In this document: positions 31,148 to 39,943 of the stretch, piece by piece | Numbering within the stretch: position 1 is the stretch's first letter | Layout: the number at the start of each line of letters is the position of its first letter | Assembly (NCBI RefSeq): GCF_947503125.1 | Contig: NZ_CANNCR010000002.1 | Location: 124,001-188,000 of the forward strand | Length of the DNA stretch: 64,000 bases | Source of the DNA: an uncultured Metabacillus sp. | Lineage (GTDB): Bacteria; Bacillota; Bacilli; Bacillales; Bacillaceae | Reading direction: 5' to 3' | Program-made: the position numbers and the translations under genes | The notes under the pieces: generated by a model | Seen by the model: the letters and a program-made list of their open reading frames with translations, nothing else | The model's database searches: none | What the model was told of the DNA's origin: nothing

Positions 31148-31405
31148 ATGAAATTGATTTTATTAGATATTGGAAAAAGGTTATGCAACATCTTATTCTT
31201 TATTGGTACATTGGCTTTAATGACAATCTTTATGGTAGAAAGCATTATGTTTTTAACAAGTGATCATCCAATGGCTAAAGTCGTAGGTAAAATGCTTGAA
31301 TATGGTACATATGGGATTTGTGTCATCCTTGGAATAACTTTCTTAGCAGCTGGAATTAACTACGTATTTATTGAACCGATAAGAAATAACAAGATTAACA
31401 AATAA
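31148..31405 (+). CDS. membrane protein, 85 aa
   Basis: GAGAGGTGA precedes the ATG at 31148; the frame continues upstream into the previous gene but without a good start. Two helices (about residues 14-34 and 53-73) are evident. It pairs with the membrane protein at 30880. Confidence 0.7.
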   Translation: MKLILLDIGKRLCNILFFIGTLALMTIFMVESIMFLTSDHPMAKVVGKMLEYGTYGICVILGITFLAAGINYVFIEPIRNNKINK

Positions 31406-31430
31406 ATTATACATAACAGGAGTGATAATA

Positions 31431-31631
31431 ATGTACGTTATCAAGACAGACAAAGGATACATAAAAGGAACAGTTAGAGGAGGATTTTCATTTACAACTA
31501 AAGCTCATGCAAGACATTTTGACAGGATTGAGTTGTTAAGTAAATATAGTCATATTGCTGCTGATTTAAAGGATCATTATGGATGCGAGGATGTTGAAGC
31601 TGAGAAACATGGAGAAGAGGTGGAAGTGTGA
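31431..31631 (+). CDS. hypothetical protein, 66 aa
   Basis: CATAACAGGAGTG precedes the ATG, chosen over a GTG at 31422 that overlaps it. The product (YVIKTDKGYIKGTVRGGFSF) is a small beta-rich protein typical of phage early genes. Its stop overlaps the next start by one base. Confidence 0.7.
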   Translation: MYVIKTDKGYIKGTVRGGFSFTTKAHARHFDRIELLSKYSHIAADLKDHYGCEDVEAEKHGEEVEV

Positions 31632-31783
31632 TGAAAAATCTAACAAAAGAAGATATTGAGAATCTTGAAAATACAACGGTTTTTCAATTAGCACAACAAT
31701 TAGAAGATGGTTTGTTACATTCATGTAATCTTGATGAAGAAATGACTGTCTTAGAATTTATTAAGTACTATCTACATAAATAG
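31631..31783 (+). CDS. small acidic protein, 50 aa
   Basis: GAGGTGG precedes the ATG. The helical product has no known motif. It is translationally coupled to the previous gene. Confidence 0.65.
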   Translation: MKNLTKEDIENLENTTVFQLAQQLEDGLLHSCNLDEEMTVLEFIKYYLHK

Positions 31784-31804
31784 AAGATTATATATAAATT
31801 AAAG

Positions 31805-31851
31805 GGAGTAATCGAGTTGGATAACTCAACTACTCCGCACCCAATGGGGTG
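31805..31851 (+). repeat. double hairpin in a leader region
   Basis: GGAGTA (31805) pairs with TACTCC (31831), with GAGTT/AACTC nested inside. It is followed directly by CACCC/GGGTG (31838, 31847) and a GTGGT-ACACCAC-type repeat. No T-run follows. The 31932 gene begins 80 bases downstream. Confidence 0.6.
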
Positions 31852-31931
31852 ATTGGGGTGGTTTACACCACAATATAAATTATTCAATTAATGATTATTT
31901 TATGCATGTACAATATAAAAGGAGAAAATTT

Positions 31932-32162
31932 ATGAAACCGTTCGATTCTGAAGAAACAATTTTTTACGACTTATTAGTTTATAATGCTGAAAAAATCGCA
32001 GATGGAACACAGGAACCAATTAAAGCAGGAAGATTTTATGAGGAAAATATGCCGACATTAGAAAAGATTAATGAAGTTGTAAAGGCTAAAGGATTTGATA
32101 CATTTGAAATTGAAACAAATAAAATAATCACTAAAAGGTATTTGGTAAAATATTATGATTAA
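31932..32162 (+). CDS. hypothetical protein, 76 aa
   Basis: AAAAGGAGAAAATTT precedes the ATG at 31932. The product is mixed alpha/beta and unrecognised. Its end overlaps the next gene by 8 bases. Confidence 0.7.
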   Translation: MKPFDSEETIFYDLLVYNAEKIADGTQEPIKAGRFYEENMPTLEKINEVVKAKGFDTFEIETNKIITKRYLVKYYD

Positions 32163-32364
32163 AGAGACTGAAATTAATAATGTTGTTCGTTTTCAGGATG
32201 GAAAATATTTAGGGTTATTCGGTAAAGTTGATAAAATTAGTGATGCAATCAAATTCAATGGTGATTGGGAAACTGAATTACATATGAAAAATAATCCAAT
32301 AAGGCTAAATGAAGAGATATATGAAGTTAAAACAGTTCGTATAGATATTCAGTTAATTGATTAG
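32155..32364 (+). CDS. hypothetical protein, 69 aa
   Basis: The gene overlaps the previous one by 8 bases; its own ribosome binding site is weak (AAAGGTATTTGG), consistent with coupling. A beta-rich product, unknown. Confidence 0.65.
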   Translation: MIKETEINNVVRFQDGKYLGLFGKVDKISDAIKFNGDWETELHMKNNPIRLNEEIYEVKTVRIDIQLID

Positions 32365-32440
32365 TATTAAAATTCAATATATGAACAATTTTAATTAGAG
32401 TTTTAAAGTAAATAGCGAAGTGAAGGAGTGGAGAAAGAAG

Positions 32441-32593
32441 ATGGCTAAGAGTATATTGTGGTTTATAGTTATTTTGGGCTTCTTAGCAATATTTATTAAT
32501 AGTGAGGATATAGGGTTATTCCCTCGAATAGTAACGTTCTCATGTTTAGGCGTATTGGCTTTATGCGAGTCGATTGAAAGAATAAAAAGTTAA
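32441..32593 (+). CDS. small membrane protein, 50 aa
   Basis: GAAGGAGTGG precedes the ATG. Two hydrophobic helices (about residues 4-20 and 27-43) are joined by a short loop (INSEDIGLFPR). Unknown. Confidence 0.65.
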   Translation: MAKSILWFIVILGFLAIFINSEDIGLFPRIVTFSCLGVLALCESIERIKS

Positions 32594-32664
32594 TTCGCGT
32601 TTCACATAAAATACGACACAATAAAATAACTCTTTTAAAGTAAATTATACATAGGAGGATTTAT

Positions 32665-32964
32665 ATGACTAATGAAGAAGTATTAGAAATGCTAAAGGAC
32701 AAAGATATAGATGATCCTGAATTTTTTAAAGCAATCAAATTTCAAATGGAGCAGAATTTATGGAATTTAAGAAAGAAACTTAGTGAGACCAAAATTTCTA
32801 ATAACGAAAAAGAACTGGTTAAGAAAATTACATTGGCAGCATTTGATAATGAAATTAAACAGATGGAATTTATGGATGATTTAATGCCTCCTGATCAAAC
32901 AGAGAAGGATTTTAAAGAATATGTATTATCATACAGAGAAAGAATTTTAGAACTTTTTCAATAA
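32665..32964 (+). CDS. hypothetical protein, 99 aa
   Basis: ATAGGAGG precedes the ATG. The helical product ends in SYRERILELFQ, close to the end of the 28246 product. Probable paralogue; unknown role. Confidence 0.7.
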   Translation: MTNEEVLEMLKDKDIDDPEFFKAIKFQMEQNLWNLRKKLSETKISNNEKELVKKITLAAFDNEIKQMEFMDDLMPPDQTEKDFKEYVLSYRERILELFQ

Positions 32965-32992
32965 ATTTTGCCTTTCATTCAAAATAAAAAGA

Positions 32993-33014
32993 GGTCTAGA
33001 GAATAATCTAGACC
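32993..33014 (-). terminator. perfect hairpin, T-run on the minus strand
   Basis: GGTCTAGA and TCTAGACC are perfect arms. The A-run lies before it on the + strand, so it fits a terminator of minus-strand transcription although no minus-strand gene is nearby. Confidence 0.5.
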
Positions 33015-33078
33015 CAATCCATCCTTCAAGCAGTCACCTTAGATTTACTTTTCCTAATATCATATGATTTATACATTA

Positions 33079-33112
33079 AAAAGACCTGGACAAAAAGGTC
33101 TTTTATTTTTTT
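33079..33112 (+). terminator. strong rho-independent terminator
   Basis: AAAAGACCT pairs with AGGTCTTTT, followed by ATTTTTTTT. It ends the long early operon before the homing endonuclease block. Confidence 0.85.
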
Positions 33113-33136
33113 TGTAAATAAATTAAACATATTGTG

Positions 33137-33165
33137 TTTACATGCATAATATAATATGGTATACT
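33137..33165 (+). promoter_or_regulatory. promoter of the 33214 gene
   Basis: TTTACA and TATACT are 17 bp apart. A copy of the dispersed motif, GTAAATAAATTAAAC, lies immediately upstream (33114 on). Confidence 0.75.
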
Positions 33166-33213
33166 TTGAATAACAAGAAATCGGAAATATAAAGGGAAGG
33201 AGATTGAGCAAAT

Positions 33214-33342
33214 ATGTTACTTGTAGATGTCTTCGGATATTTTAAGCGTAATCTAAATAACATGAAACCTTATGAAAAGAAGAAAATGAAAGCAGAGCTA
33301 CAAAGAATTATTGATCTAATTAATCAAGATTTATCATCATAA
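33214..33342 (+). CDS. small basic protein, 42 aa
   Basis: GGGAAGGAGATT precedes the ATG. The product is a Lys-rich helix with no recognised family. Confidence 0.65.
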   Translation: MLLVDVFGYFKRNLNNMKPYEKKKMKAELQRIIDLINQDLSS

Positions 33343-33385
33343 ATAAAATAAATATATAAATATATATAGAGAGGAGATTTTTATT

Positions 33386-35146
33386 TTGGCTATTTTAGAA
33401 AAAGAGGTTGTAACTACTGTAGTTGGCACTAATGCAACACATTATAAGAGTAAAGGATACAAACTAGATACATATAGAGATAATCAAGGGATTGAGAGGA
33501 TAAGGCATGGAACAAAGATATGCGTAAGACTTGAAGACCTTCCCGTAAGTAGCACCACTTTAGTAAAGTTTATTTGTGATTACTGTAATGGTGAAAATCA
33601 AATTGAGGAAAAAGATAAATTCAGACCGTATTATAAACTCATAAATGGAAGAAAAAATATAAATAAAGACTGTTGTCTTAATAGTACATGTGTTAACAAA
33701 AAAGTAGTTGAATCGAGAAAGTCCAAACCAATTCCAAAAGGAAAATCTCTAGGTGAAAGATATCCCCATCTAATCAATGAATGGAGTGAGAGAAATGAAA
33801 AATCACCTTTTGAACATATGCATGGATCAGAAGATGTTGTTTGGTGGAATTGTCCTGATTGCAAAAGCGAATATGATATGATGATAAAAAATAGAGGTTA
33901 CTATAAGTGTAATTGTCCTTATTGTAGTGGATTTAGAGTAAATCATACAAATTGTCTTTGGACTACACATCCTGAAGCAGCTAAATTGTTAAAGGATAAA
34001 AAGCGTGGATATGAGATAACTGCTGGAATGAATGGTAAAGAGGAATTTAAATGTCCTAATTGCAATTACAGCGAACCTAAAATAATACAAAGTGTGGTTA
34101 AAAAAGGTTTTTCGTGTCCTATGTGTTCTGATGGGTATAGCTATCCAGAAAAATTTGTGTATAATATGTTAAAACAACTTAATATCAAAACTGAAAGACA
34201 AAAGGTGTTTGATTGGTCTAAAAATGTTGACCACGAAAATAAAAAGTTATGCGGATTAAAAAGATATGATTTTTATTTACCTGATTTAAACTGCATTATC
34301 GAAGCGCATGGAGAACAACATTACTACACTAAAAGAAGACAGTTTAAAAGAAACAATGAAGAAGAGAGAGAAAATGATAAGTTAAAAAAAGATGTTGCAC
34401 TAAAAAATAACATTGGTCACTATATAGCTATAGATTGTTCAAAATCTAATCCTGAATTTATAAAGGAAAATATAATAAATAGTAATATTGATAAATTAAT
34501 AGACATTAAACATGTGAACTGGGGCGAATGCCATTCTTTTGCAATATCATCACTAGTAGAAGTTGCATGTTCATTGTGGAGTAAGTATAAAAGTACAGTT
34601 GAAATATCTAAAGTAGTAGATGTGGATAAGGCTACTGTTAGAAGATATTTAATTCAAGGTAGCAAGATTGGGTTATGTGACTACAATGGAAAAGAGGAGG
34701 GAGATAGAATACGTAGAGAAAATTTAAAGAAAAGCATCCAAACAAGAAAAGTCAAGGTGATACAATTAACAAATGAAGGAGAGTATGTTAGAGAGTGGAA
34801 TAGTGTTCAAGAAGCTCAAAAGTATTACAACATAAATAATATCTCAACAGTGTGTCAAGGTAGACAGAATACAGCAGGTGGATACAGATGGATGTATAAA
34901 GAAGATTATGATGTTAATAAAGATAATATAGAACCATACATTGATCCACGTTTGAGAAAAATTGTTCAATTATCAATTAATGGAGAATATATTAAAGAAT
35001 GGGAAAGTATTAGAGAAGCAAGCAAACATATGGGTGTTTTCGAAGCAGTGATTGGAAATGCTGTTAGAGGAATAAACCGAACATCTTGTGGATTTAAATG
35101 GATGTACAAAGAAGAATATGATAAAGATCTAGTATCTGTAGATTGA
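33386..35146 (+). CDS. homing endonuclease with zinc fingers and NUMOD repeats
   Basis: The 586-aa protein starts with TTG after GAGAGGAG. In order it has an N-terminal region with CDYC, a treble-clef zinc finger (LINEWSERNEKSPFEHMHGS, then WWNCPDC and CNCPYCSG), a second CPNC/CPMC pair, a PD-(D/E)xK/Vsr-like nuclease core (RYDFYLPDLNCIIEAHGEQH, about residues 300-320), a helix-turn-helix (DVDKATVRRYL) and two NUMOD1-type repeats of about 50 residues ending GGYRWMYKEDY and CGFKWMYKEEY. This modular build marks a free-standing homing endonuclease that spreads its own gene. Confidence 0.85.
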   Translation: MAILEKEVVTTVVGTNATHYKSKGYKLDTYRDNQGIERIRHGTKICVRLEDLPVSSTTLVKFICDYCNGENQIEEKDKFRPYYKLINGRKNINKDCCLNSTCVNKKVVESRKSKPIPKGKSLGERYPHLINEWSERNEKSPFEHMHGSEDVVWWNCPDCKSEYDMMIKNRGYYKCNCPYCSGFRVNHTNCLWTTHPEAAKLLKDKKRGYEITAGMNGKEEFKCPNCNYSEPKIIQSVVKKGFSCPMCSDGYSYPEKFVYNMLKQLNIKTERQKVFDWSKNVDHENKKLCGLKRYDFYLPDLNCIIEAHGEQHYYTKRRQFKRNNEEERENDKLKKDVALKNNIGHYIAIDCSKSNPEFIKENIINSNIDKLIDIKHVNWGECHSFAISSLVEVACSLWSKYKSTVEISKVVDVDKATVRRYLIQGSKIGLCDYNGKEEGDRIRRENLKKSIQTRKVKVIQLTNEGEYVREWNSVQEAQKYYNINNISTVCQGRQNTAGGYRWMYKEDYDVNKDNIEPYIDPRLRKIVQLSINGEYIKEWESIREASKHMGVFEAVIGNAVRGINRTSCGFKWMYKEEYDKDLVSVD

Positions 35147-35161
35147 TCAACATCTACAGAT
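35134..35161 (+). repeat. perfect 10-bp hairpin across the stop codon
   Basis: ATCTGTAGAT and ATCTACAGAT flank TGATCAAC, which includes the stop of the endonuclease gene. No T-run follows; it may stabilise the 3' end. Confidence 0.55.
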
Positions 35162-35246
35162 ACTGAAATTACTTTTACAAATAAATTATATATATATTAC
35201 TTTACTCCGTTTATAAAGTGTAGTAAAATATAGTTACATAAAATAG

Positions 35247-35275
35247 TTATCATAAATAAATTTAATGTGTATAAA
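35247..35275 (+). promoter_or_regulatory. promoter of the yopP-yopQ-yopR module, motif in spacer
   Basis: TTATCA and TATAAA are 17 bp apart with TAAATAAATTTAATGTG between. If the motif is the YopR-type operator, this module is self-regulated. Confidence 0.7.
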
Positions 35276-35301
35276 ATAATAAATGAATGGGAATGATTAT
35301 A

Positions 35302-36348
35302 ATGTTAAACAATAAAGTAGTACCATTTAACGAAAATTCTATTTATAGCGATATTCAAGCGTTCTTCAATGAATTGGAAATGAATACAATTAAAGAAAAA
35401 AAGAACACAAAGATAACTTATGAAAGAAATATAAGACAATTCTTTAAGGAAATGTGTGGCAAAGATATCGAACATCTGACAATTGATGATATTCAATTTA
35501 AAAGAAATGACATAATAAATTACCGTAAGTTATTGTTCGATAAATATGGCTATAGAAATGCGACTATCAATCAAAAGATAGCTTCCGTGAAAAGCTTGTA
35601 CAACAACCTAGAAGCTAATGAATATGAAATAAATGCCTCAATCTTTAATATAAAGAGATTGAAAGAAAATACTCAAGAGTATGAAGTGCTATCTGAAAAT
35701 GAGGCCTACAGATTTGCCAATGCTATATGGGATACTGAAAGAGAAAAGAAGCTAATTAAATACTTGCTTGTTATGTTTGCAATAAGGACTTCTTTTAGAC
35801 TTGAGGAAATACTTAATATTAAATGGGGAGACTTGAAAGTAAATAACGGCGTATGTGAAGTTTACGGATTAGGAAAAGGTGACAAAAACAATGTAACTTC
35901 AATAACGGTTGATTTTTATGAAAAAATTTTAGAATTAAAAGAAGTTAATAATGTTGAATCTGATTGTGTATTTCAAATTTCAATAAAAGCTATATCAGGA
36001 ATGATGAAAAGACTTCGCAATCATTTAAATATTGATCCCAGTCGAAAAATTGTCTTCCACAGCTTTAGAAAAACTGCTGCCGACTGGTTATACGAAAAAA
36101 ATAATGATATCAAAGAAGTTTCAATGCACTTACACCACAGTAATCCTAATGTATCTTTAAGATATTTAAATAAGAAGAAAGATTTAACTCAAACACCAGG
36201 AGTTTTAATGGAACAAGAAATTGATATGAGTTTTCTTGATGATATAAGTGTCGATGATTTCAAAGTGTATTTTAGAAACTCAGATATGAGAGGGAAATTA
36301 AGTATTAAAAAATTCTATGAAGAATTAAATCAAAACGTGTCAAAATAA
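35302..36348 (+). CDS. yopP: tyrosine recombinase-fold protein, YopP-like
   Basis: The protein (348 aa from the ATG at 35302, 9 bases after GGGA; ATGs at 35287 and 35293 are alternatives) has a SAM-like N-terminal domain and a catalytic domain with Arg in SFRLEEI, Lys in GLGKGDK, HSFR, HLHH and Tyr in RYLN. All residues of the R-K-H-R-H-Y set seem present. In SPbeta YopP is encoded with YopQ and the master repressor YopR and takes part in lysogeny management. The gene order is the same here. Confidence 0.88.
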   Translation: MLNNKVVPFNENSIYSDIQAFFNELEMNTIKEKKNTKITYERNIRQFFKEMCGKDIEHLTIDDIQFKRNDIINYRKLLFDKYGYRNATINQKIASVKSLYNNLEANEYEINASIFNIKRLKENTQEYEVLSENEAYRFANAIWDTEREKKLIKYLLVMFAIRTSFRLEEILNIKWGDLKVNNGVCEVYGLGKGDKNNVTSITVDFYEKILELKEVNNVESDCVFQISIKAISGMMKRLRNHLNIDPSRKIVFHSFRKTAADWLYEKNNDIKEVSMHLHHSNPNVSLRYLNKKKDLTQTPGVLMEQEIDMSFLDDISVDDFKVYFRNSDMRGKLSIKKFYEELNQNVSK

Positions 36349-36452
36349 GTCATAACAAATAAATTAATTAGAAAATAAACCAAAAACGTTTACAGGTGTA
36401 AAGATAAATATTATTATAATTATAGACACTATAATGGGTAAGGTGTGATTTT

Positions 36453-37796
36453 ATGAGTACGCAAATTAAAAAAAATAAAAATGAATTTATTAATGATCTT
36501 AGAGAAGTATTTACACAAATTAAAGATGATAAGAAAATTACAGATAAGATTAAAAACAACATGAAAAAGTTTAGAGTTTTACCTGGTAAAGTTCAAGAGT
36601 ATATTAATGGTCAGGTAGAGATGAGGGAAGACGATATTGAACTTATCTCTATATTGGCCGAACAGACTTATATTGTTACTGGAAAGAGTTTATCTAATCC
36701 ACTTAATGCATTGACCGAGAGAGAAATGAAGGAAATTAAATCTAACTTTGAGGGATATCAATCAGAGAAAGTAGGTTTCCCTTATACTTTTAAAAATGTA
36801 GTTAAGATTGCAGATGATGACTTTATTTGTTCTATAGAAGCAAGTGAAATTAATTTCCTTTATTCCAATGGGCTTCTTGAGTATAACCCTGAGACTCAAA
36901 GGGAAGGTCGACAAATCAAGAATAAATCTAATGATGAGATCATAACAGTACCTAAAGTCATTGAAAAGAATGTTAAAGAAATGGTCGAGTTATTAGAAAA
37001 AAATGAAATTATTAGTTCTATGATCACTTTTAACGCAAGATTAGGGACATCAGAGAATGAATTTGGTGAATTAATTTACAATGAAGAGAATAAGACTCTA
37101 ACTATTACAGAAGGTACTTTATTAGACGTATTAGACGGATTCCACAGAATCAACGCAATAAGCCGAGCTTTGAGAAAAGATCCAAGTATTGACGCAATGT
37201 TTAAATTAAATATTCTAAACTATAACAAGAAAAGAGCTATAAAATATTTTGCCCAAATGAATAAAGGACAGTCTGTTTCTGAATCACATTTAAAGAAAAT
37301 GTCTGAAACAAGATACGGTGATTTTGTAGCAAAACAAGTACAAAGCAATAGTCAACTTAGTGGTAAAGTAGCAGCAGGAGATCATATTTCTCCTAATTCT
37401 GATTTATTGGTTACATTTAACACTTTATCAGATGGAATTGATGAGATATTTAATATTGAAAATAGACAAGAAGCATTAAAAGTTTCGGAATATCTGACTG
37501 AATTCTTTGATACTTTATTTGATTTATATCCAGATGAGTTCATTAATAATATTTCAAAGACTAGAGAAGAAACTTTGCTTAATACTAATGTAATGTTTTT
37601 TGGATATTTAACATTAGCAAAAAAGATGAATGAACAAAATGTTAAATTAAATAAATTACCTAAAATTCTAAATGATATTGATTTTTCTAGAGATAATGAG
37701 ATGTGGGAATCTTTTAATATAATCGATGCAAATAAAAGAATAAAGACTACAGCTAAAAAACGTATAATTAATTTCTTTAATTTAATGGAACTGTGA
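36453..37796 (+). CDS. yopQ: YopQ-like protein, DndB/DGQHR-related
   Basis: The 447-aa protein lies between the YopP- and YopR-like genes. Residues about 225-245 contain TLLDVLDGFHRINAI, a variant of the DGQHR motif of DndB-type proteins, and AQMNKGQSVSESHLKKM resembles the N-K-x-Q-x segment of the same family. AAGGTGTG precedes the ATG. In SPbeta the yopP-yopQ-yopR genes are co-transcribed; the biochemical role of YopQ is not established. The gap to yopR is 10 bases. Confidence 0.85.
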   Translation: MSTQIKKNKNEFINDLREVFTQIKDDKKITDKIKNNMKKFRVLPGKVQEYINGQVEMREDDIELISILAEQTYIVTGKSLSNPLNALTEREMKEIKSNFEGYQSEKVGFPYTFKNVVKIADDDFICSIEASEINFLYSNGLLEYNPETQREGRQIKNKSNDEIITVPKVIEKNVKEMVELLEKNEIISSMITFNARLGTSENEFGELIYNEENKTLTITEGTLLDVLDGFHRINAISRALRKDPSIDAMFKLNILNYNKKRAIKYFAQMNKGQSVSESHLKKMSETRYGDFVAKQVQSNSQLSGKVAAGDHISPNSDLLVTFNTLSDGIDEIFNIENRQEALKVSEYLTEFFDTLFDLYPDEFINNISKTREETLLNTNVMFFGYLTLAKKMNEQNVKLNKLPKILNDIDFSRDNEMWESFNIIDANKRIKTTAKKRIINFFNLMEL

Positions 37797-37806
37797 GGTA
37801 GTAACA

Positions 37807-38778
37807 ATGGCTGAATTATATAATCAAGAAATTAAAGAGGATTTTTTAAGTCAATATCCAGAAAATACACGTGAGACTTATAGATATGTATTCATAAGAA
37901 GTAAAGCTACAGAAGAAATTATAGGAAGAGATCTATATACTTTTTCAGCAGACGAAATAATATTAACACTTAAAGACGCAAATCACACAACATTAAACGC
38001 AATTAGACATTCATGGAATATCATTAAATTATATCTAGATTGGTCTGCAAAATATCGTGATACCAGTATTAATCAAGCTAAAAACATTACAATGGATGAG
38101 CTTAGAGAATGTCTTGATAAAAGTAAGAAACTTTATATGACAGAAGAAGAACTTATTGAAATAGAAAATAAAGCTGCAAACGCACAAGATATAGTTGCTT
38201 TACGCTTAATATTTGAAGGTGTTGGAGGAACAAGTTTATCAGAGGTTTGCAATTTAAACTATAATGATATTGATTGGAATAACAATAAACTAAAACTTAA
38301 AGATGATAAACATGGTGAAAGAGAGATAGAAGTAAGCGATAGATGTATGAGTATTATTAAAAGTGCCTATAATCAAGATGTTTATTTAAAGAATAATGGA
38401 GAATCTACAGCAAGAAATCCCGAAGCACCACTTTTAAAATCAGATTATATTTTACAAAACATCCAAACTAACCTTACAAAAAATCTAAATGGTGTAGACA
38501 GGCATACAATATACAGAAGGGTTACTACTTTAAGTGAATCGTATAATCTTCCATATCTGACTCCAAAGGGCGTAGAGAAATCAGGTATGATCAAATATGC
38601 CTACGACTTATATAAAAAAAGTGGAAAGTTAGATAATGAAGAATTAGAAAAAGTTGCAGACAGATTTAGTGTTCGTAAAGTGAAAATAGCCGGAGTATAC
38701 AAATATAACTATCAAACCTTAAGAGAATTTATTAACATGGATAACATTAAAGAATTATATTTGAATGATGAAGAATAA
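37807..38778 (+). CDS. yopR: master lysogeny repressor, YopR/MrpR-like
   Basis: The 323-aa protein has an N-terminal SAM-like domain (NTRETYRYVFIRSKATEEI) and a recombinase-like C-terminal fold (ALRLIFEGVGGTSLSEVCNLNYNDIDW), but the catalytic Arg and HxxR residues of integrases are missing. SPbeta YopR (MrpR) is exactly such an inactive-integrase fold that represses the phage by binding dispersed operators. Position and order match. I infer that it binds the GATAAATTTAAT-like motif. GAGGTAG precedes the ATG. Confidence 0.88.
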   Translation: MAELYNQEIKEDFLSQYPENTRETYRYVFIRSKATEEIIGRDLYTFSADEIILTLKDANHTTLNAIRHSWNIIKLYLDWSAKYRDTSINQAKNITMDELRECLDKSKKLYMTEEELIEIENKAANAQDIVALRLIFEGVGGTSLSEVCNLNYNDIDWNNNKLKLKDDKHGEREIEVSDRCMSIIKSAYNQDVYLKNNGESTARNPEAPLLKSDYILQNIQTNLTKNLNGVDRHTIYRRVTTLSESYNLPYLTPKGVEKSGMIKYAYDLYKKSGKLDNEELEKVADRFSVRKVKIAGVYKYNYQTLREFINMDNIKELYLNDEE

Positions 38779-38790
38779 TTAATAACAGCA

Positions 38791-38814
38791 TTTAATCCCT
38801 TAGTAGGGATTAAA
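38791..38814 (+). repeat. hairpin after yopR
   Basis: TTTAATCCC and GGGATTAAA are perfect arms with a 6-base loop. There is no T-run, so termination is uncertain. Confidence 0.55.
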
Positions 38815-38941
38815 GCTCATACATAAGTAAAATTAATATGTTTTACGTTTTAAATAGTGGGGATTTTATGAGGGTAGTAGAGGGAAAATAGTAATAACGT
38901 CCTTAGTATTTAACACGTAATTTGAATTTTATATTCTTTTC

Positions 38942-38984
38942 GACATAAAATGTCAAAGACAAGACTCATTTTATGTAGTATACT
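38942..38984 (+). promoter_or_regulatory. promoter with a 10-bp inverted repeat, facing an opposing gene
   Basis: AAGACA and TATACT are 17 bp apart (38956-38984). ACATAAAATG (38943) and CATTTTATGT (38968) form an inverted repeat that spans the -35 and spacer, a typical operator position. The transcript would run into the 3' end of the minus-strand XRE gene, so it may be an antisense RNA; no ORF follows. Confidence 0.5.
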
Positions 38985-39030
38985 AGATACATGTGAAGGA
39001 TTTGTTTGCGAAATCGTCAACTTGGAGGTA

Positions 39031-39055
39031 CTATGGGAGGATAAAATACCCATAG
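39031..39055. terminator. hairpin at the 3' end of the XRE gene
   Basis: CTATGGG and CCCATAG are perfect arms around an 11-base loop. It lies 6 bases past the minus-strand stop and also on the path of the + strand transcript from 38984. Confidence 0.5.
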
Positions 39056-39061
39056 CCAATG

Positions 39062-39280
39062 TTACCTTTCCACCTTCCACTCGTAAAGATCATCAATATT
39101 GCACTTTATAACTAGTGCAATCTTCTTAGCATTAGTAAGGCTCATTTTTCTAGTATTGGATATGTACCCACTTAATTGTGATTTATCTATACCAGTTAAG
39201 TCCACTAATTGTTGCTGTGTCATTTTACGTTTATCAAGAAGTTCTTTCAGTAAGCATTGTCCGATTTCTAAATAAATCAT
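39062..39280 (-). CDS. XRE-family HTH regulator
   Basis: The 72-aa protein has a full Cro/CI-type helix-turn-helix (KMTQQQLVDLTGIDKSQLSG, then SLTNAKKIALVI and IDDLYEWK). I start at the ATG whose ribosome binding site GGAG is 9 bases upstream; the frame is open for 16 more codons. It is one of only three minus-strand genes and sits between yopR and the comX-like operon. SPbeta has a comparable small regulator near yopR. Target genes unknown. Confidence 0.88.
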   Translation of the reverse strand: MIYLEIGQCLLKELLDKRKMTQQQLVDLTGIDKSQLSGYISNTRKMSLTNAKKIALVIKCNIDDLYEWKVER

Positions 39281-39466
39281 CGGACTAGTCTCCAAGCATG
39301 TGTAATTGTACCTATTCCATTTTACCATTTTTTTCTTATAATGGAAAGAGTAGATTTACGTATGGCATTGTTACTAGTTTTCGGTTATAATTAAGATACG
39401 AACAAAGGGAACAAATGTTCTTATTTTAGTTTAACATATATAAAATATTATCCAGGGGGAAAACGA

Positions 39467-39754
39467 ATGAAACAACTTTTGCAAGGGGAAGTAAAGTTAG
39501 ATTTCTATTGTGTAATTGGAGGTGGAAATATAGAAGAAGCTGAAAATAAGTTTCATAGTCTAATTGATGTAGACGATTTACAAGTTCAAGGAATGTTGGT
39601 TAGAGGATCTGACGGAAAATTACATATGGTAGGCATTGAAGGAGGATCTGAATTAATCATTAATTCTATTGTAGGGGTAGACGAAGATACACCTAGAAAG
39701 TACTTAGACTACCAAGTTGGGAGATTAGTAGCCTCTAAAAATACTGATTTGTAA
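39467..39754 (+). CDS. hypothetical protein, 95 aa
   Basis: CCAGGGGGAA precedes the ATG. The product looks like an alpha/beta sandwich (KLDFYCVIGGGNIEEAENKF). No family recognised. It is divergent from the XRE gene and followed by a hairpin, so it is separate from the signalling operon. Confidence 0.7.
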   Translation: MKQLLQGEVKLDFYCVIGGGNIEEAENKFHSLIDVDDLQVQGMLVRGSDGKLHMVGIEGGSELIINSIVGVDEDTPRKYLDYQVGRLVASKNTDL

Positions 39755-39770
39755 TTATTTATTGCATTTG

Positions 39771-39803
39771 CATATAAGTTACGTTGGTAGCGAAACTTAT
39801 ATG
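39771..39803 (+). terminator. hairpin separating the 39467 gene from the signalling operon
   Basis: CATATAAGTT and AACTTATATG are perfect 10-bp arms around a 13-base loop. No T-run follows. Confidence 0.5.
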
Positions 39804-39842
39804 TACGTATCATTTGTTAAGTTAATATTAATATATAATGAG

Positions 39843-39937
39843 ACGCAATATCAACGAAAGTGAGTTGCGGTATATCGCAAAATGTACGCAGTTAGTGAAC
39901 TACGGTATACCGCAAAAAATAGGCGAATAAATTGCGA
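39843..39937 (+). promoter_or_regulatory. cluster of ComA-box-like sites
   Basis: The known ComA box is TTGCGG-N4-CCGCAA. Here TTGCGGTATATCGCAA (39865-39880) has one mismatch and CTACGGTATACCGCAA (39900-39915) has two; half-sites ACGCAA (39843) and TTGCGA (39932) flank them. The last half-site lies just upstream of the promoter of the comX-like operon, as in known ComA targets. This implies activation by phosphorylated host ComA. Confidence 0.8.
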
Positions 39938-39943
39938 TATGTA

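Noticed and set aside
33026-33211. Minus-strand frame of 61 codons in an intergenic region
   Set aside because: No ribosome binding site, overlaps a strong + strand terminator and promoter, and the start lies inside the 33214 gene's leader.
35302-38778. Attachment site next to the YopP-like recombinase
   Set aside because: No att-like direct repeats could be seen, the gene is internal to the element, and SPbeta itself integrates with a different (serine) enzyme.
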